Assembly (NCBI GenBank): GCA_900546175.1
Contig: URBX01000008.1
Location: 1 to 64,000, forward strand
DNA length: 64,000 nt
Direction: 5' to 3'
Origin: an uncultured Eggerthella sp.
GTDB lineage: Bacteria > Actinomycetota > Coriobacteriia > Coriobacteriales > Eggerthellaceae
Shown here: positions 7,885 through 16,657 of the stretch, in pieces
Layout: the number at the start of each line of letters is the position of its first letter
How positions within the stretch are numbered: the stretch's first letter is position 1
Notes under the pieces: generated by a model
The model's input: only the letters and a program-made list of their open reading frames with translations
Told to the model about the DNA's origin: nothing
Database searches by the model: none
Program-made: the position numbers and the translations under genes

Positions 7885-8400
7885 ATGGCAAACGAACCTA
7901 CCAACGAACAACGCCTTGCCGCTCGCGAACGACTAGAAAAAAGACAAGCTCGTCACGGATACGCTCCTTCACAGCAAGCAAACAGAGACTTTTCTTTTTT
8001 CTCGAATGGGTTATCCGAGCAAAATGAACAAGACTCTACTCCTCAATACGAGCAAGACGTTGCCGGAGGCGCAACTGATAATTCAAAACAACCAGCTCAA
8101 GAATCCAACCCAAAGGATTCTTGGGAAGAGATTCCTCGCACCTATAACAAAAGGCCTGAAGGAGTAAAACCGCGCACCGGTGGAAGCAGGCCCGTAAAAA
8201 TCCATGGCCAAAACGACATCATGAAGCCATCCCAGGGCCACACTACGGTAACTATTCCTCTAATTACTCAAAACCACGTGGGTTCAAATCAGCTCTCGTT
8301 CTCAGGAAAAGGGCACAACTGGAAACCAATTATCCTGGGTGCAATTATTGTTTTGATTCTCCTTTTTATTGTGTTTGTTGTTTCGTCCTGCGGAAAATAA
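7885..8400 (+). CDS. Hypothetical tail-anchored membrane protein
   Basis: Function not recognised. It has 171 residues: a charged N-terminal helix (residues 1-30, RLAARERLEKRQARHGY), a hydrophilic, probably disordered middle rich in Gln, Asn and Pro, and a single strong hydrophobic helix at about 148-168 ending VVSSCGK. That suggests a C-terminal anchor with the body in the cytoplasm. There is no signal peptide. GAGAGAGGA precedes the ATG, and a strong terminator follows, so the coding call is good. No homologue is recalled. Confidence 0.8.
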   Translation: MANEPTNEQRLAARERLEKRQARHGYAPSQQANRDFSFFSNGLSEQNEQDSTPQYEQDVAGGATDNSKQPAQESNPKDSWEEIPRTYNKRPEGVKPRTGGSRPVKIHGQNDIMKPSQGHTTVTIPLITQNHVGSNQLSFSGKGHNWKPIILGAIIVLILLFIVFVVSSCGK

Positions 8401-8442
8401 GGATTATCAGCCTTATAACGAGAAAGAATGTTTATGGCTTAC

Positions 8443-8476
8443 AAAAAGGGCTCGGCGTAAAGCCAAGCCCTTTTTT
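8443..8476. terminator. Bidirectional intrinsic terminator
   Basis: AAAAAGGGCT.GGC pairs with GCC.AAGCCCTTTTTT around loop GTAAA. It ends the plus-strand unit before the minus-strand symporter; the A run on the left lets it work on the other strand too. From 8477 to 8611 I see nothing else definite. Confidence 0.85.
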
Positions 8477-8611
8477 GAGTTATTAGCAAATAGCTCATAT
8501 AGTTAGCATCCAGCGCATAAGACAAGCTGCTAACCAGTTACCAAATAACGTCAACAGCCAGCCTGTAGTCTGCAATTGCAGCAATCCTAAAAGCTGGCCT
8601 AGCAGACAATT

Positions 8612-10168
8612 CTATGCAACACCCTGTTGCTCATCCTGATGTTTAATTTCACGTGCAATTTCTCGGTCGGTTGCACTGTCTGTCGATGGAGGCAAAACAT
8701 CGAAAGGAACCGACTTCGTAAAGAGGCTCACAATTGGAACAATGATAATGGAAAGGATCATTGCGATAGCACCACAGTTAATAGAGCTTGCAATGAAGGT
8801 AATTCCCGCAAATCCAAGGAGCATATTGCCCGTAGTGAGACCTACGCCAACAATAAAGCTTGTCCATACTGCAGCCTTGGAAATCTTGCCCGAATACAAG
8901 CCCCACAAATAAGGACCAATAAAAGCACCAGACAAGGCACCCCAAGAAATGCCCATGAGCTGAGCAATCCAGGTAACCGAGCTGTGATATTGGAACAGCG
9001 CAATAGCTGCAGAAATACCGATAAATACAACAATGAATAAGCGCATGTACCAAACACGCTTCTTTTCGTCCATGTTCTTAACCAAATTGTCCTGAACCAA
9101 GTCCAAAGTCAAAGTTGAAGAACTATTCAAAACCAAGCCTGCCAAAGTAGACATTGAAGCAGACAAAACCAACACGATAACAATACCAATCAGCAATTCT
9201 GGCAAAGTTGAGAGCATAGTTGGAATAATAGAGTCATACACTGGTGTTCCTTGTGCGGTGTATGCAATCTGATCGCCATACAAACGACCAAAACCACCCA
9301 AGAAGTAGCAACCACCTGCAACAACAAGAGCAAAAATAGTAGAAATGATAGCACCCTTCTTTACCGAAGGACCATCTTTAATGGCATAGAACTTCTGAAC
9401 CATCTGAGGAAGACCCCAGGTACCCAAGGAAGTAAGAATAACCACGCCCAACAAGTTGAGAGGATCCGGACCAAACATACTGGTGAAAACACCATTAAAG
9501 CTTGAGCCGTCGCTAACCTGAGACAGAGAAATGAAAGACTCCATAAAGCCACCATTTGCGCCGAGTACCGCAAAAATTACAGCCGTAATACCCAAAAGCA
9601 TAATGATGCCCTGAATAAAGTCATTCACAACCGTAGCCATATAGCCACCCACCACAACATATATACACGTAATAACAGCCATGGCTATTACGCACCATTC
9701 GTACGGCAATCCGAAAGCCATACCAAACAGTCGCGACAATCCGTTATAAACACTTGCGGTGTAAGGAATGAGGAAAACAAAGATAATTGCCGCAGCTGCA
9801 ATACGCAACGCTTTAGAGTTGTATCGTTTTCCGAAGAACTCTGGCATAGTTGTTGCGCCAAGACGATGGGTCATTTCACGAGTACGAGGACCCAAAATCC
9901 ACCAAGCTAAGAGGCTACCAATTAAGGCATTGCCAATACCAGCCCAAAAAGCTGCGATGCCATATTTCCAGCCAAACTGTCCCGCATAACCAACAAATAC
10001 TACCGCACTAAAATAACTTGTGCCGAACGCAAACGCGCTCATCCAAGCCCCTACGTTTCTACCGCCTAATACGAATCCTTCAACGTTTTTGGTGGTACGG
10101 TTACACCAAATGCCAACACCAATGGCCACGCCGAAGAAGATGATTACTAATAAAATTTTTGCAATCAT
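8612..10168 (-). CDS. Sodium:solute symporter (SSF family)
   Basis: An inner-membrane Na+-coupled uptake protein of 518 residues with about 13 hydrophobic helices. The N-terminus has the SSF pattern (FVLGGRNVGAWMSAFAFGTSYFSAV), followed by TTMPEFFGKRYNS and the GGYMATVVNDFIQG segment typical of the family. The subfamily and substrate are not clear. The start at 10168 has AGAAGGA at good spacing; an in-frame upstream ATG would add 17 basic residues with no ribosome site. It appears monocistronic. Confidence 0.9.
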   Translation of the reverse strand: MIAKILLVIIFFGVAIGVGIWCNRTTKNVEGFVLGGRNVGAWMSAFAFGTSYFSAVVFVGYAGQFGWKYGIAAFWAGIGNALIGSLLAWWILGPRTREMTHRLGATTMPEFFGKRYNSKALRIAAAAIIFVFLIPYTASVYNGLSRLFGMAFGLPYEWCVIAMAVITCIYVVVGGYMATVVNDFIQGIIMLLGITAVIFAVLGANGGFMESFISLSQVSDGSSFNGVFTSMFGPDPLNLLGVVILTSLGTWGLPQMVQKFYAIKDGPSVKKGAIISTIFALVVAGGCYFLGGFGRLYGDQIAYTAQGTPVYDSIIPTMLSTLPELLIGIVIVLVLSASMSTLAGLVLNSSSTLTLDLVQDNLVKNMDEKKRVWYMRLFIVVFIGISAAIALFQYHSSVTWIAQLMGISWGALSGAFIGPYLWGLYSGKISKAAVWTSFIVGVGLTTGNMLLGFAGITFIASSINCGAIAMILSIIIVPIVSLFTKSVPFDVLPPSTDSATDREIAREIKHQDEQQGVA

Positions 10169-10267
10169 GCTTTTCCTTCTACTTCTTGGTATCTCTTGAG
10201 ATACCCCTCCAATAATCACTTTTAAAGTTCACCAACCGCCTTTTCCATCAAGCCTTTAGAAGCCAAA

Positions 10268-10300
10268 TGAAAAAACCCGCTTACCAAGGGGTTTACGGGC
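10268..10300 (-). terminator. Terminator of the small repeat-peptide gene
   Basis: On the minus strand CCCG...ACC pairs with GGT...CGGG over CCTT, followed by TTTTTT. It lies 28 nt after the stop codon of the small ORF. Confidence 0.7.
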
Positions 10301-10327
10301 AAAAAAATTAGCACCCTAAATGGTGTG

Positions 10328-10540
10328 CTAATAATAGAGAACTTCAAAAGTATTTAGTTTTCCTGCAGACTGCTGAGCAACATGCTGAGCGAATACCGCA
10401 GGGTTCTGACGAACAGACTGCTGTGCCATATGCTCGCTCATAAGAGCACAGAAAGCATTCTGGTTAGACTGCATAGCAAGAATGGAGCTCATAAGAGCAC
10501 ATGCTTTTGCTTCAGTGATATGTTGTCCCAAAAAAGTCAT
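10328..10540 (-). CDS. Small hypothetical protein with internal repeat (70 aa)
   Basis: Not a recognised family. The 70-residue protein has CALMSS near residue 14 and CALMSE near residue 32 (an 18-residue spacing, with TGTGCTCTTATGAGC repeated in the DNA), then HMAQQS and HVAQQS. It is rich in Gln, Ala, Met and Ser, with no signal peptide or membrane helix. It has its own promoter 58 nt upstream and a terminator immediately downstream, and its codon use is like its neighbours, so I treat it as a real gene. The ribosome site is only moderate. Confidence 0.65.
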   Translation of the reverse strand: MTFLGQHITEAKACALMSSILAMQSNQNAFCALMSEHMAQQSVRQNPAVFAQHVAQQSAGKLNTFEVLYY

Positions 10541-10604
10541 GGAGAGACCTTACCATAGAAGCTTTCTTGGGACTCCACAATTCCATGAACGTACATTTCA
10601 AAGG

Positions 10605-10633
10605 ATAATAGGTACTCAGCTTTTGTTTTGCAA
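10605..10633 (-). promoter_or_regulatory. Promoter of the small repeat-peptide gene
   Basis: On the minus strand TTGCAA (10633-10628), a 17-nt spacer and TATTAT (10610-10605). Confidence 0.6.
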
Positions 10634-10749
10634 GGCAGCGCACAGCACTTCGATAATGATAATGCGCTCACACTCTTGAAACCCTGTTATGTTTTTAAGA
10701 GGGTGAGCAGCCTCAACTCAAAACAAGCAAACGGTACACCGGTAAAGTT

Positions 10750-11688
10750 TTATCCGTAGATAGCTTTAAGATTTGCGTAAGCTTCGTCTGCTTCTTTCAT
10801 AACGTCTGAAACAATCTGAGCTACTGGTTTAATTTCCTTAATAATTGGAGAGATCATTCCTGCAGAAAAGGCACCTGTTTCATATTCTCCATCACGAGCA
10901 CGTGCAACAGAGCCCGTGCAGTAGTCGTTTAGCTCTTCCTGAGAAGCACCTGCATAATAACGCTCCCAAAAACCATCAGTAAATGGATTCTTAATACAAC
11001 GGACTTGCTTCTGGCCAGGAATACCAGAAAGAACTGTTGCGTCGTCTTTTGAGTTAATAATGAGCTCTTTGTACAAATCAGCTACCTCGCATTCTTCGGA
11101 AGCTAAGAAAATAGTGCCCATCTGAATGCCAACACAACCAAGAGCTAATGCAGCCAACAAGCCCTTGCCGTTTGCAAAACCACCTGCTGCAATTACTGGA
11201 ATGGTTACTTCTTCAACAACCTGAGCCACCAAAGGCAAAGTAGTCATAGAGCCAATATGGCCGCCACCCTCAATGCCTTCACAAATTACTGCCGCAGCAC
11301 CTAAGTCCTGCATTTTCTTTGCCGCACGAGCATGAGGAATCAAGCAAATAGCCTTGATGCCAGCCTCTACCAATCGAGGAACAATAGCGGCAGGATTACC
11401 AGCAGAAACAGTACAAATCTGTACGCCTTCTTCAATACATACGTCGACAATCTCCTCAATGCGGTTATTCTCCATAATGAGGTTTACCGCAAATGGTTTA
11501 TCGGTAAGAGACTTACAGGTGCGAATTTCTTCACGCATATACTCAGGAGTATCAAATCCGCACTGAATAACCCCTAAAGCGCCCGCATTGGAGCAGGCTG
11601 CCGCAAACTTGCCATCAGTAATATGAGCCATGCCACCCTGAATAATTGGATATTCAATGCCCAACAAATCACACAATTCCGTTTTCAT
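10750..11688 (-). CDS. FabK-like/nitronate monooxygenase family flavoprotein
   Basis: An FMN-dependent TIM-barrel enzyme of 312 residues. It matches the pattern of FabK enoyl-ACP reductase (start MKTELCDLLGIEYPIIQGGMA, IEGGGHIG with the conserved His, PVIAAGGFANGKG, QMGTIFLASEE). The same fold includes nitronate monooxygenases, which lack fatty-acid function. No fatty-acid genes are nearby; it follows iorB by about 100 nt, so it could be a metabolic or detoxification enzyme rather than the FabI replacement. GGAAGGAG precedes the ATG. Confidence 0.85.
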   Translation of the reverse strand: MKTELCDLLGIEYPIIQGGMAHITDGKFAAACSNAGALGVIQCGFDTPEYMREEIRTCKSLTDKPFAVNLIMENNRIEEIVDVCIEEGVQICTVSAGNPAAIVPRLVEAGIKAICLIPHARAAKKMQDLGAAAVICEGIEGGGHIGSMTTLPLVAQVVEEVTIPVIAAGGFANGKGLLAALALGCVGIQMGTIFLASEECEVADLYKELIINSKDDATVLSGIPGQKQVRCIKNPFTDGFWERYYAGASQEELNDYCTGSVARARDGEYETGAFSAGMISPIIKEIKPVAQIVSDVMKEADEAYANLKAIYG

Positions 11689-11790
11689 TCATGCTCCTTC
11701 CCTCAGAAAGCTAAAAACTTCTCTCTAAACAAAATACCCTTTTCTTGTCTGTTTGGGCATACCGAAAACACGAAATCAGAAATCGTTTGC

Positions 11791-12417
11791 TTAAAATTCG
11801 GCCATTTCTTTTACGATGCGAATAGCACGCTGATTAATATCAACAAGCTTTGTTTTTACGCAAAGAGGAATAGCTTCGTTCATATCATCAAGAGTAATCT
11901 GGCCACTTAAGGCATTGGTCTTTAATTCCTCAAGAGCGTTAACAGCATGAATTGCATACGCAAGAACAATCACGTTTAAGCATTTTCTCGAAGCAAGACG
12001 ATTGCATAACTTCTGGTCATCTACCACCACAACATTAATTCCCTTATTTTGCAATTCTTCAACAACTGCCATTGGCTGATAGATCTCTTTAGACCACGCA
12101 GCAGTTACTGCCGGAATTCCCGTTTTGCAAATTACTAGTACACCGTCTTTTTTCAGAAGATCAAGAGAGCGTGCTCCTTCGCCTGGTTCAAGGGCAATGA
12201 GCACATCAACGCTTCCTTTTGCTGGAAGAGGCGAGAAGACTTCTTCATTTTTATTACCCATGCGCACATGAGAAACAACATTTCCGCCTCGCTGAGCCAT
12301 ACCAATAGTCTCAGTTCCGCGAACCTGCCATCCTTTTTCCATAGCTGCTTGAGCCAAAATGCGAGCTGCCAGAACATTTCCCTGGCCACCAACACCCGCA
12401 ATAGACACGTTAATCAT
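11791..12417 (-). CDS. iorB: Indolepyruvate:ferredoxin oxidoreductase, beta subunit
   Basis: The gamma-type domain of 2-oxoacid:ferredoxin oxidoreductases, 208 residues. The N-terminal SIAGVGGQGNVLAARIL and ETIGMAQRGGNVVSHVR are the family signatures. It pairs with the alpha subunit encoded 48 nt upstream to oxidise aryl pyruvates from aromatic amino acids to aryl-acetyl-CoA, passing electrons to ferredoxin. AGGAGG precedes the ATG. Oxygen-sensitive chemistry indicates an anaerobe. Confidence 0.93.
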   Translation of the reverse strand: MINVSIAGVGGQGNVLAARILAQAAMEKGWQVRGTETIGMAQRGGNVVSHVRMGNKNEEVFSPLPAKGSVDVLIALEPGEGARSLDLLKKDGVLVICKTGIPAVTAAWSKEIYQPMAVVEELQNKGINVVVVDDQKLCNRLASRKCLNVIVLAYAIHAVNALEELKTNALSGQITLDDMNEAIPLCVKTKLVDINQRAIRIVKEMAEF

Positions 12418-12465
12418 TTATATCCTCCTGGCATTATCACCACAGATTTCACTGCAGTGTGCGAA

Positions 12466-14430
12466 TTATTCACTATCTGGATCGCCGTAAAAACGCATCA
12501 ACGAACCATCGGATGCAGGAATACGGGTTGAGCGAAGAGGTACTTCTTTGACCTTTTTCTTACGCGATGGAACACGCAAAACATCATACTGACACACATC
12601 GGTACAAAGACCACAGCCCGTACAAAGCTCTCTATTGATGGAAATACGACGAGCTGCTTCATTCCAATTAAGCGCAGGACAACCAATACGAGAAGTACAC
12701 ATACGGCAACCCGCACAAGCATTTGTAGGGAAGTGGGCTGGCTGTTTTTTAGGAGTAAGATTTGCGCAAGGCCACTTAAAGATAACGGCTGAAGGTCCTG
12801 GATAATTGATTGCTTCACGCGCTGCTTCAATAGACTCTTCAGCAAACAAAGGATTCGCCTGAGTAATCTTCAAAACACCCATAGATTCCAAAATGCTTGG
12901 AATGGAAAGAGGTTTTGTCTTTCCGCGTGTCAGCGTCTTGCCCGTACCTGGATGAGGCTGATCACCGGTCATAGCAGTCGTGGAGTTGTCTAAAACAACA
13001 ATCGTAATATCGTGCTGGTTATATACCGCATTTGCAACACCAGTCATACCGCTTGCGAAGAAGGTTGAATCACCAATGAAAGCAAGAGACTTTTTCTCTG
13101 GCTCAACAATATTAAAGCCTTGAGCCATAGTAACGCCCGCACCCATGCACAAGCACGTATCAACAGCGCGCAAAGGATCAGCATTTCCTAAGGTGTAACA
13201 GCCAATATCTCCGCAGAAGATACCAATCTGATCACGCCTCAATGCTTCTTTAACCGCATAGAAAGAACCACGATGAGGACATCCTGCACACAATGAAGGA
13301 GGACGGTTTGGGTAGTATGCATCAAGAGCAATTTCAGTCTTTTCTAGTTGAGCGACAAGCTCATCTTTAATACCAAAGAACTCCGCGAGCTGCTCTTCAA
13401 TACAATCCACGCTGTTTTCACCACGAGTGGTAGTTGTGTTATCAAGTTTTCCGTGGACGTCATACTGGCAATGATATTTGCCCGCAAACTTCATCATCTC
13501 TTCTTCGATAACGCTATCAAGCTCTTCAAAGACGATAACTTGCTCAAGACCTTCCGCGAAAGAAAGTACCGCATTTTCAGGAAATGGATACGGAGTGCCA
13601 ATCTGCATAATCTTATAGGCAGGAAGCGCAATGCTCTTCTGAGCTGCTTTTTCTTCAAGCTGGCGAAGAGCTTCTTTTGCGTACGCATAAGAGATGCCGC
13701 CTGCAACAATTCCCACTACTGGCTCTTGGCCTACCTGCTCCCATGGATTAAACGCACTTTGAGCCGTATCAGCAGCAATCTTTGGAAGACGCTCGTTTAT
13801 TTCGCCATGACCACGATTTGCGCGAGGAGGGAAGATAACCCACTTGCTGTCATCTTTCTCGAAGCCAGAAGGTTCATTTCCGCAGGTCTGCTCAGGGACA
13901 TCGCCGAAGGTAGATGCATGGCATAAACGAGTAGTAGGACGGAAAAATACGGGAGTGCTATATTTTTCAGAAAGCTCGTATGCTGCCTTCATCATTTCGC
14001 AACCCTGTTCTGGAGTTGCTGGGTCAAAAACTGGTACCTTTGCGAAAGAAGCATAGCGGCGCGTATCTTGTTCAGTTTGAGAAGAAATTGGGCCTGGGTC
14101 GTCTGCAACAAATAAGACATAACCTCCCTTAACTCCAACGTAGTTCAATACCATTAAAGGGTCACTTGCTACGTTCATGCCCATCTGTTTACAGGTAAAC
14201 AAAGTGCGAGCTCCTGCAGCTGAAGCACCTGCCAGCACCTCAACAGCTACTTTCTCGTTTGTCGACCACTCAACATACACATTTTTTGCTTTTCCTTCTG
14301 CAACTGCATCGGAAATAGTCTCGATAACTTCAGAAGAAGGCGTTCCTGGATAGCCCGCTACTACACGAACACCTGCTTCAAGGGCGGCATAAGCAAAGGC
14401 CTTGTTGCCCATTAAGTACGATTTTGCCAC
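12466..14430 (-). CDS. iorA: Indolepyruvate:ferredoxin oxidoreductase, alpha subunit
   Basis: The large catalytic subunit, 654 residues. It has an N-terminal pyrimidine-binding region (AGYPGTPSSEVIE, YVEWSTNEKVAVE), a thiamine-diphosphate domain (CAGCPHRGSF, GDIGCYTLG, IGDSTFFASGMTG) and a C-terminal ferredoxin-like tail with two cysteine clusters (CAGCRMCTSRIGC and CTGCGLCTDVC). The start is GTG at 14430. It sits 30 nt downstream of purE on the same strand and forms a heterodimer with IorB. Length and domains are complete. Confidence 0.95.
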   Translation of the reverse strand: MAKSYLMGNKAFAYAALEAGVRVVAGYPGTPSSEVIETISDAVAEGKAKNVYVEWSTNEKVAVEVLAGASAAGARTLFTCKQMGMNVASDPLMVLNYVGVKGGYVLFVADDPGPISSQTEQDTRRYASFAKVPVFDPATPEQGCEMMKAAYELSEKYSTPVFFRPTTRLCHASTFGDVPEQTCGNEPSGFEKDDSKWVIFPPRANRGHGEINERLPKIAADTAQSAFNPWEQVGQEPVVGIVAGGISYAYAKEALRQLEEKAAQKSIALPAYKIMQIGTPYPFPENAVLSFAEGLEQVIVFEELDSVIEEEMMKFAGKYHCQYDVHGKLDNTTTTRGENSVDCIEEQLAEFFGIKDELVAQLEKTEIALDAYYPNRPPSLCAGCPHRGSFYAVKEALRRDQIGIFCGDIGCYTLGNADPLRAVDTCLCMGAGVTMAQGFNIVEPEKKSLAFIGDSTFFASGMTGVANAVYNQHDITIVVLDNSTTAMTGDQPHPGTGKTLTRGKTKPLSIPSILESMGVLKITQANPLFAEESIEAAREAINYPGPSAVIFKWPCANLTPKKQPAHFPTNACAGCRMCTSRIGCPALNWNEAARRISINRELCTGCGLCTDVCQYDVLRVPSRKKKVKEVPLRSTRIPASDGSLMRFYGDPDSE

Positions 14431-14460
14431 TAGATAACTTCTTTCTTTATTTGTAGAGGA

Positions 14461-14931
14461 TTACGCAGAAGCCATATCTGCTTTAAGTTTTTCAATCTTG
14501 CCGCGAGCAGTTTCGCAACCAGTGCCTAAAATTTGAACAGCCAAGATTGCTGCATTCTTTGCTCCATTAATAGCAACTGTTGCAACAGGAACACCGCTTG
14601 GCATTTGTACCATAGATAAAAGCGAATCAAGGCCGCCTAGATCACTTGTTTTCATAGGAACAGCAATAACTGGTGCAGGAGTATAAGCAGCAACCACGCC
14701 ACCAAGATGTGCAGCCTTGCCAGCAGCTGCAATAATTACCTTAATGCCTCTATCACAGGCAGTTGATGCCCATTCGTGAACCTCTAAAGGTTTACGATGA
14801 GCACTTGCAATTTTTACCTCATAAGGAACACCAAATTCATCAAGCTGCTTCATGCAGGCTTCCATAACAGGCATATCGGATTCTGAGCCCATAATGATTC
14901 CAATTACGGGTGCTTTATCGCTACAAGTCAT
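14461..14931 (-). CDS. purE: N5-carboxyaminoimidazole ribonucleotide mutase (PurE)
   Basis: Purine biosynthesis: moves the carboxyl group of N5-CAIR to give CAIR. The signature [14 protein letters not shown] and ASAHRKP (the catalytic His region) are intact, and the protein is 156 residues from the ATG at 14931, normal for class I PurE. TAGGTGAT lies just upstream of that ATG. A TATAAT-like -10 at 14976-14981 would place the transcript start inside the longer ORF, which also argues for the shorter one. The ATP-dependent partner PurK is not in the window. Confidence 0.93.
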   Translation of the reverse strand: MTCSDKAPVIGIIMGSESDMPVMEACMKQLDEFGVPYEVKIASAHRKPLEVHEWASTACDRGIKVIIAAAGKAAHLGGVVAAYTPAPVIAVPMKTSDLGGLDSLLSMVQMPSGVPVATVAINGAKNAAILAVQILGTGCETARGKIEKLKADMASA

Positions 14932-15031
14932 TTCATCACCTAACTCGTTACTTTTTCTCAAATTAACAACCATTCATTATATCTTTGTTGCCTACTGCTC
15001 TTTACCGCTGCTCTAGCTATTGAGCCTATTT

Positions 15032-15706
15032 TTAGGCAGAAATCATAGGAATTGCCTTTGAGAGCGCTTGGAGTAGTTCGTCATGAGAAGAAACCAGCGC
15101 AAAAGCGGGCTCGTTCGCTAAAGTATCATGCGAAAAGAACTTTCCCCAATCAACCGCAAAACCAAGCATTCCTGCGGCAAAGGCTGCTTGCATATCATAG
15201 GGGCTATCTCCTACATAAACACACTCGTCAGGGCTACATCCTATTTTTTTTGAAGCAACTAACAAAGGTTCAGGATCTGGCTTATGTTTTGAACTGGATT
15301 CCATGCCCACTTTGCAATCAAAAAAACAATCGAGTTCGAAGTGAGCCAAACTTTCAAAAGCAATTGCTTCCCTCTTGGAGGTTACTAACCCAACCGTACA
15401 TCCCGATTCTTTCAATTGCGACAACAACATACGAGTTCCCGGAAAGGGTTGTATCTTTTCGTTGAGATTTTGCTCATTATGAGCACGATATACTCTCATG
15501 ATTTCCTGCTGTTTGTCGGGATCATCCGTAAAGAGATCCATCTGATCAAGGAGAGACTGACCTACCCGAGAAAGCAAGTAGTCTTCAGAAAAACGTTTGC
15601 CCAGCACCGCTTGAGTTGCATAGTCCATGCTTTCTGAAATTGCCCCGTACGTATCAAGAATTGTTCCATCTAAATCAAAAAGCACTACCCGTTTTGATTT
15701 GTTCAC
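15032..15706 (-). CDS. HAD-superfamily hydrolase, phosphoglycolate phosphatase-like
   Basis: A cytosolic phosphatase of 224 residues. HAD motif I is LFDLDGTILDT (residues 9-19), motif II is the VTSKR region, and the C-terminal VYVGDSPYDMQAA is motif IV. A helical cap lies between motifs I and II (subclass IA). Similar proteins act on phosphoglycolate or pyrophosphate-like substrates; specificity is unresolved. It appears to be a separate unit, with a terminator upstream at 15781-15821. Confidence 0.88.
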   Translation of the reverse strand: MNKSKRVVLFDLDGTILDTYGAISESMDYATQAVLGKRFSEDYLLSRVGQSLLDQMDLFTDDPDKQQEIMRVYRAHNEQNLNEKIQPFPGTRMLLSQLKESGCTVGLVTSKREAIAFESLAHFELDCFFDCKVGMESSSKHKPDPEPLLVASKKIGCSPDECVYVGDSPYDMQAAFAAGMLGFAVDWGKFFSHDTLANEPAFALVSSHDELLQALSKAIPMISA

Positions 15707-15780
15707 GTCTCTTCCTCTTCTTAGTTAGTTTGTATATGCCTTAATAGTTTTAGGCTTATAGTTCTTCTTCATCATGCTTC

Positions 15781-15821
15781 AAAAACTAAAAGCCACAGTA
15801 GCGCAAAACTACTGTGGCTTT
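15781..15821 (-). terminator. Terminator after the LytTR response regulator
   Basis: AAAGCCACAGTAG and CTACTGTGGCTTT form a 13-bp stem; on the minus strand a TTTTAGTTTTT run follows. It lies 46 nt beyond the regulator stop. Confidence 0.85.
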
Positions 15822-15866
15822 CAACCGTCTTTCAGACACCACACGTTGGCGTTCTTTTTTTTTGCT

Positions 15867-16580
15867 TTAGAGGCCTAATGCCTTCTTTAAACTTGATACG
15901 CGGCGACGAGAAACAGGAATCTTGTCTTCAACGCCATCCAAACTGAGCAACAACGTTCCGCCTGATTGTGGCTCCACTTCCTTTACTAAAGAAAGGTTTA
16001 CCAAATAGCCACGGTGTACACGGAAGAATCCGTGTCCGTCTAAGGTTTTTTCCAGCTGTGCCAAGCTCACTGTTGAGAAATAACGGTCAGTATCAGTCTG
16101 CAAATAGGCATAGTCATCACGAGCCATTACAAAACGAATCTGATCAATATTGATGAGAATCTTCTTGCCACCCTTTTCTACAGGGATACGCTCAGTCTTT
16201 TGCGCTTTTGCATGTAACACAACGTGCTCACGAACACGAGTCAATGCCTGGCTTAAACGATCAGTTTCTACCGGCTTTACCAAATAGTCAATTGCGTTAA
16301 CTTTGAATGCGTCAAGTGCAAATTCGCTATATGCAGTTACAAACACAACAGCAGGTGGATACTTCAGATGTTGAAGAGCTTCAGCAAGACGTAAACCGGT
16401 TGCTTCTGGCATATTAATGTCCAAGAACATAACGTCACAAGGATATTCTTTAAGCTTTTCGATTGCTTCACGAACGCTTGCAGCCTCAGAAACAACTTCG
16501 GTCTGATTAAGCTCACTTAATAAAAATCTTAGCTCGGAGCGTGCTGGAGCTTCGTCATCTACGATAATCGCTTTTAGCAA
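15867..16580 (-). CDS. LytTR-family response regulator
   Basis: A 237-residue regulator: a receiver domain with VDDEAPARSE, the phospho-acceptor Asp in VMFLDINMPE and K in YLVKP, then a C-terminal LytTR DNA-binding domain (residues about 135-237, with FFRVHRGYLVN and the SRR segment). The start is TTG at 16580: AAGGAGG lies 5 nt upstream and the receiver domain begins at once. It is downstream of its histidine kinase with a 78-nt gap. Relatives (LytR, VirR, AgrA types) control envelope, autolysis or transport genes; targets here are unknown. Confidence 0.92.
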   Translation of the reverse strand: MLKAIIVDDEAPARSELRFLLSELNQTEVVSEAASVREAIEKLKEYPCDVMFLDINMPEATGLRLAEALQHLKYPPAVVFVTAYSEFALDAFKVNAIDYLVKPVETDRLSQALTRVREHVVLHAKAQKTERIPVEKGGKKILINIDQIRFVMARDDYAYLQTDTDRYFSTVSLAQLEKTLDGHGFFRVHRGYLVNLSLVKEVEPQSGGTLLLSLDGVEDKIPVSRRRVSSLKKALGL

Positions 16581-16657
16581 CGCTGCCTCCTTGTCAATAT
16601 TTTTTCCACACAATCACAGTTCATTGTAACGTACTTTTCTTGTATTGTGTGAAGATA

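Noticed and set aside
10482..10679. Plus-strand 65-residue ORF opposite the small repeat-peptide gene
   Set aside because: No ribosome site or conserved pattern, and it overlaps the promoter and coding region of the better supported minus-strand gene.
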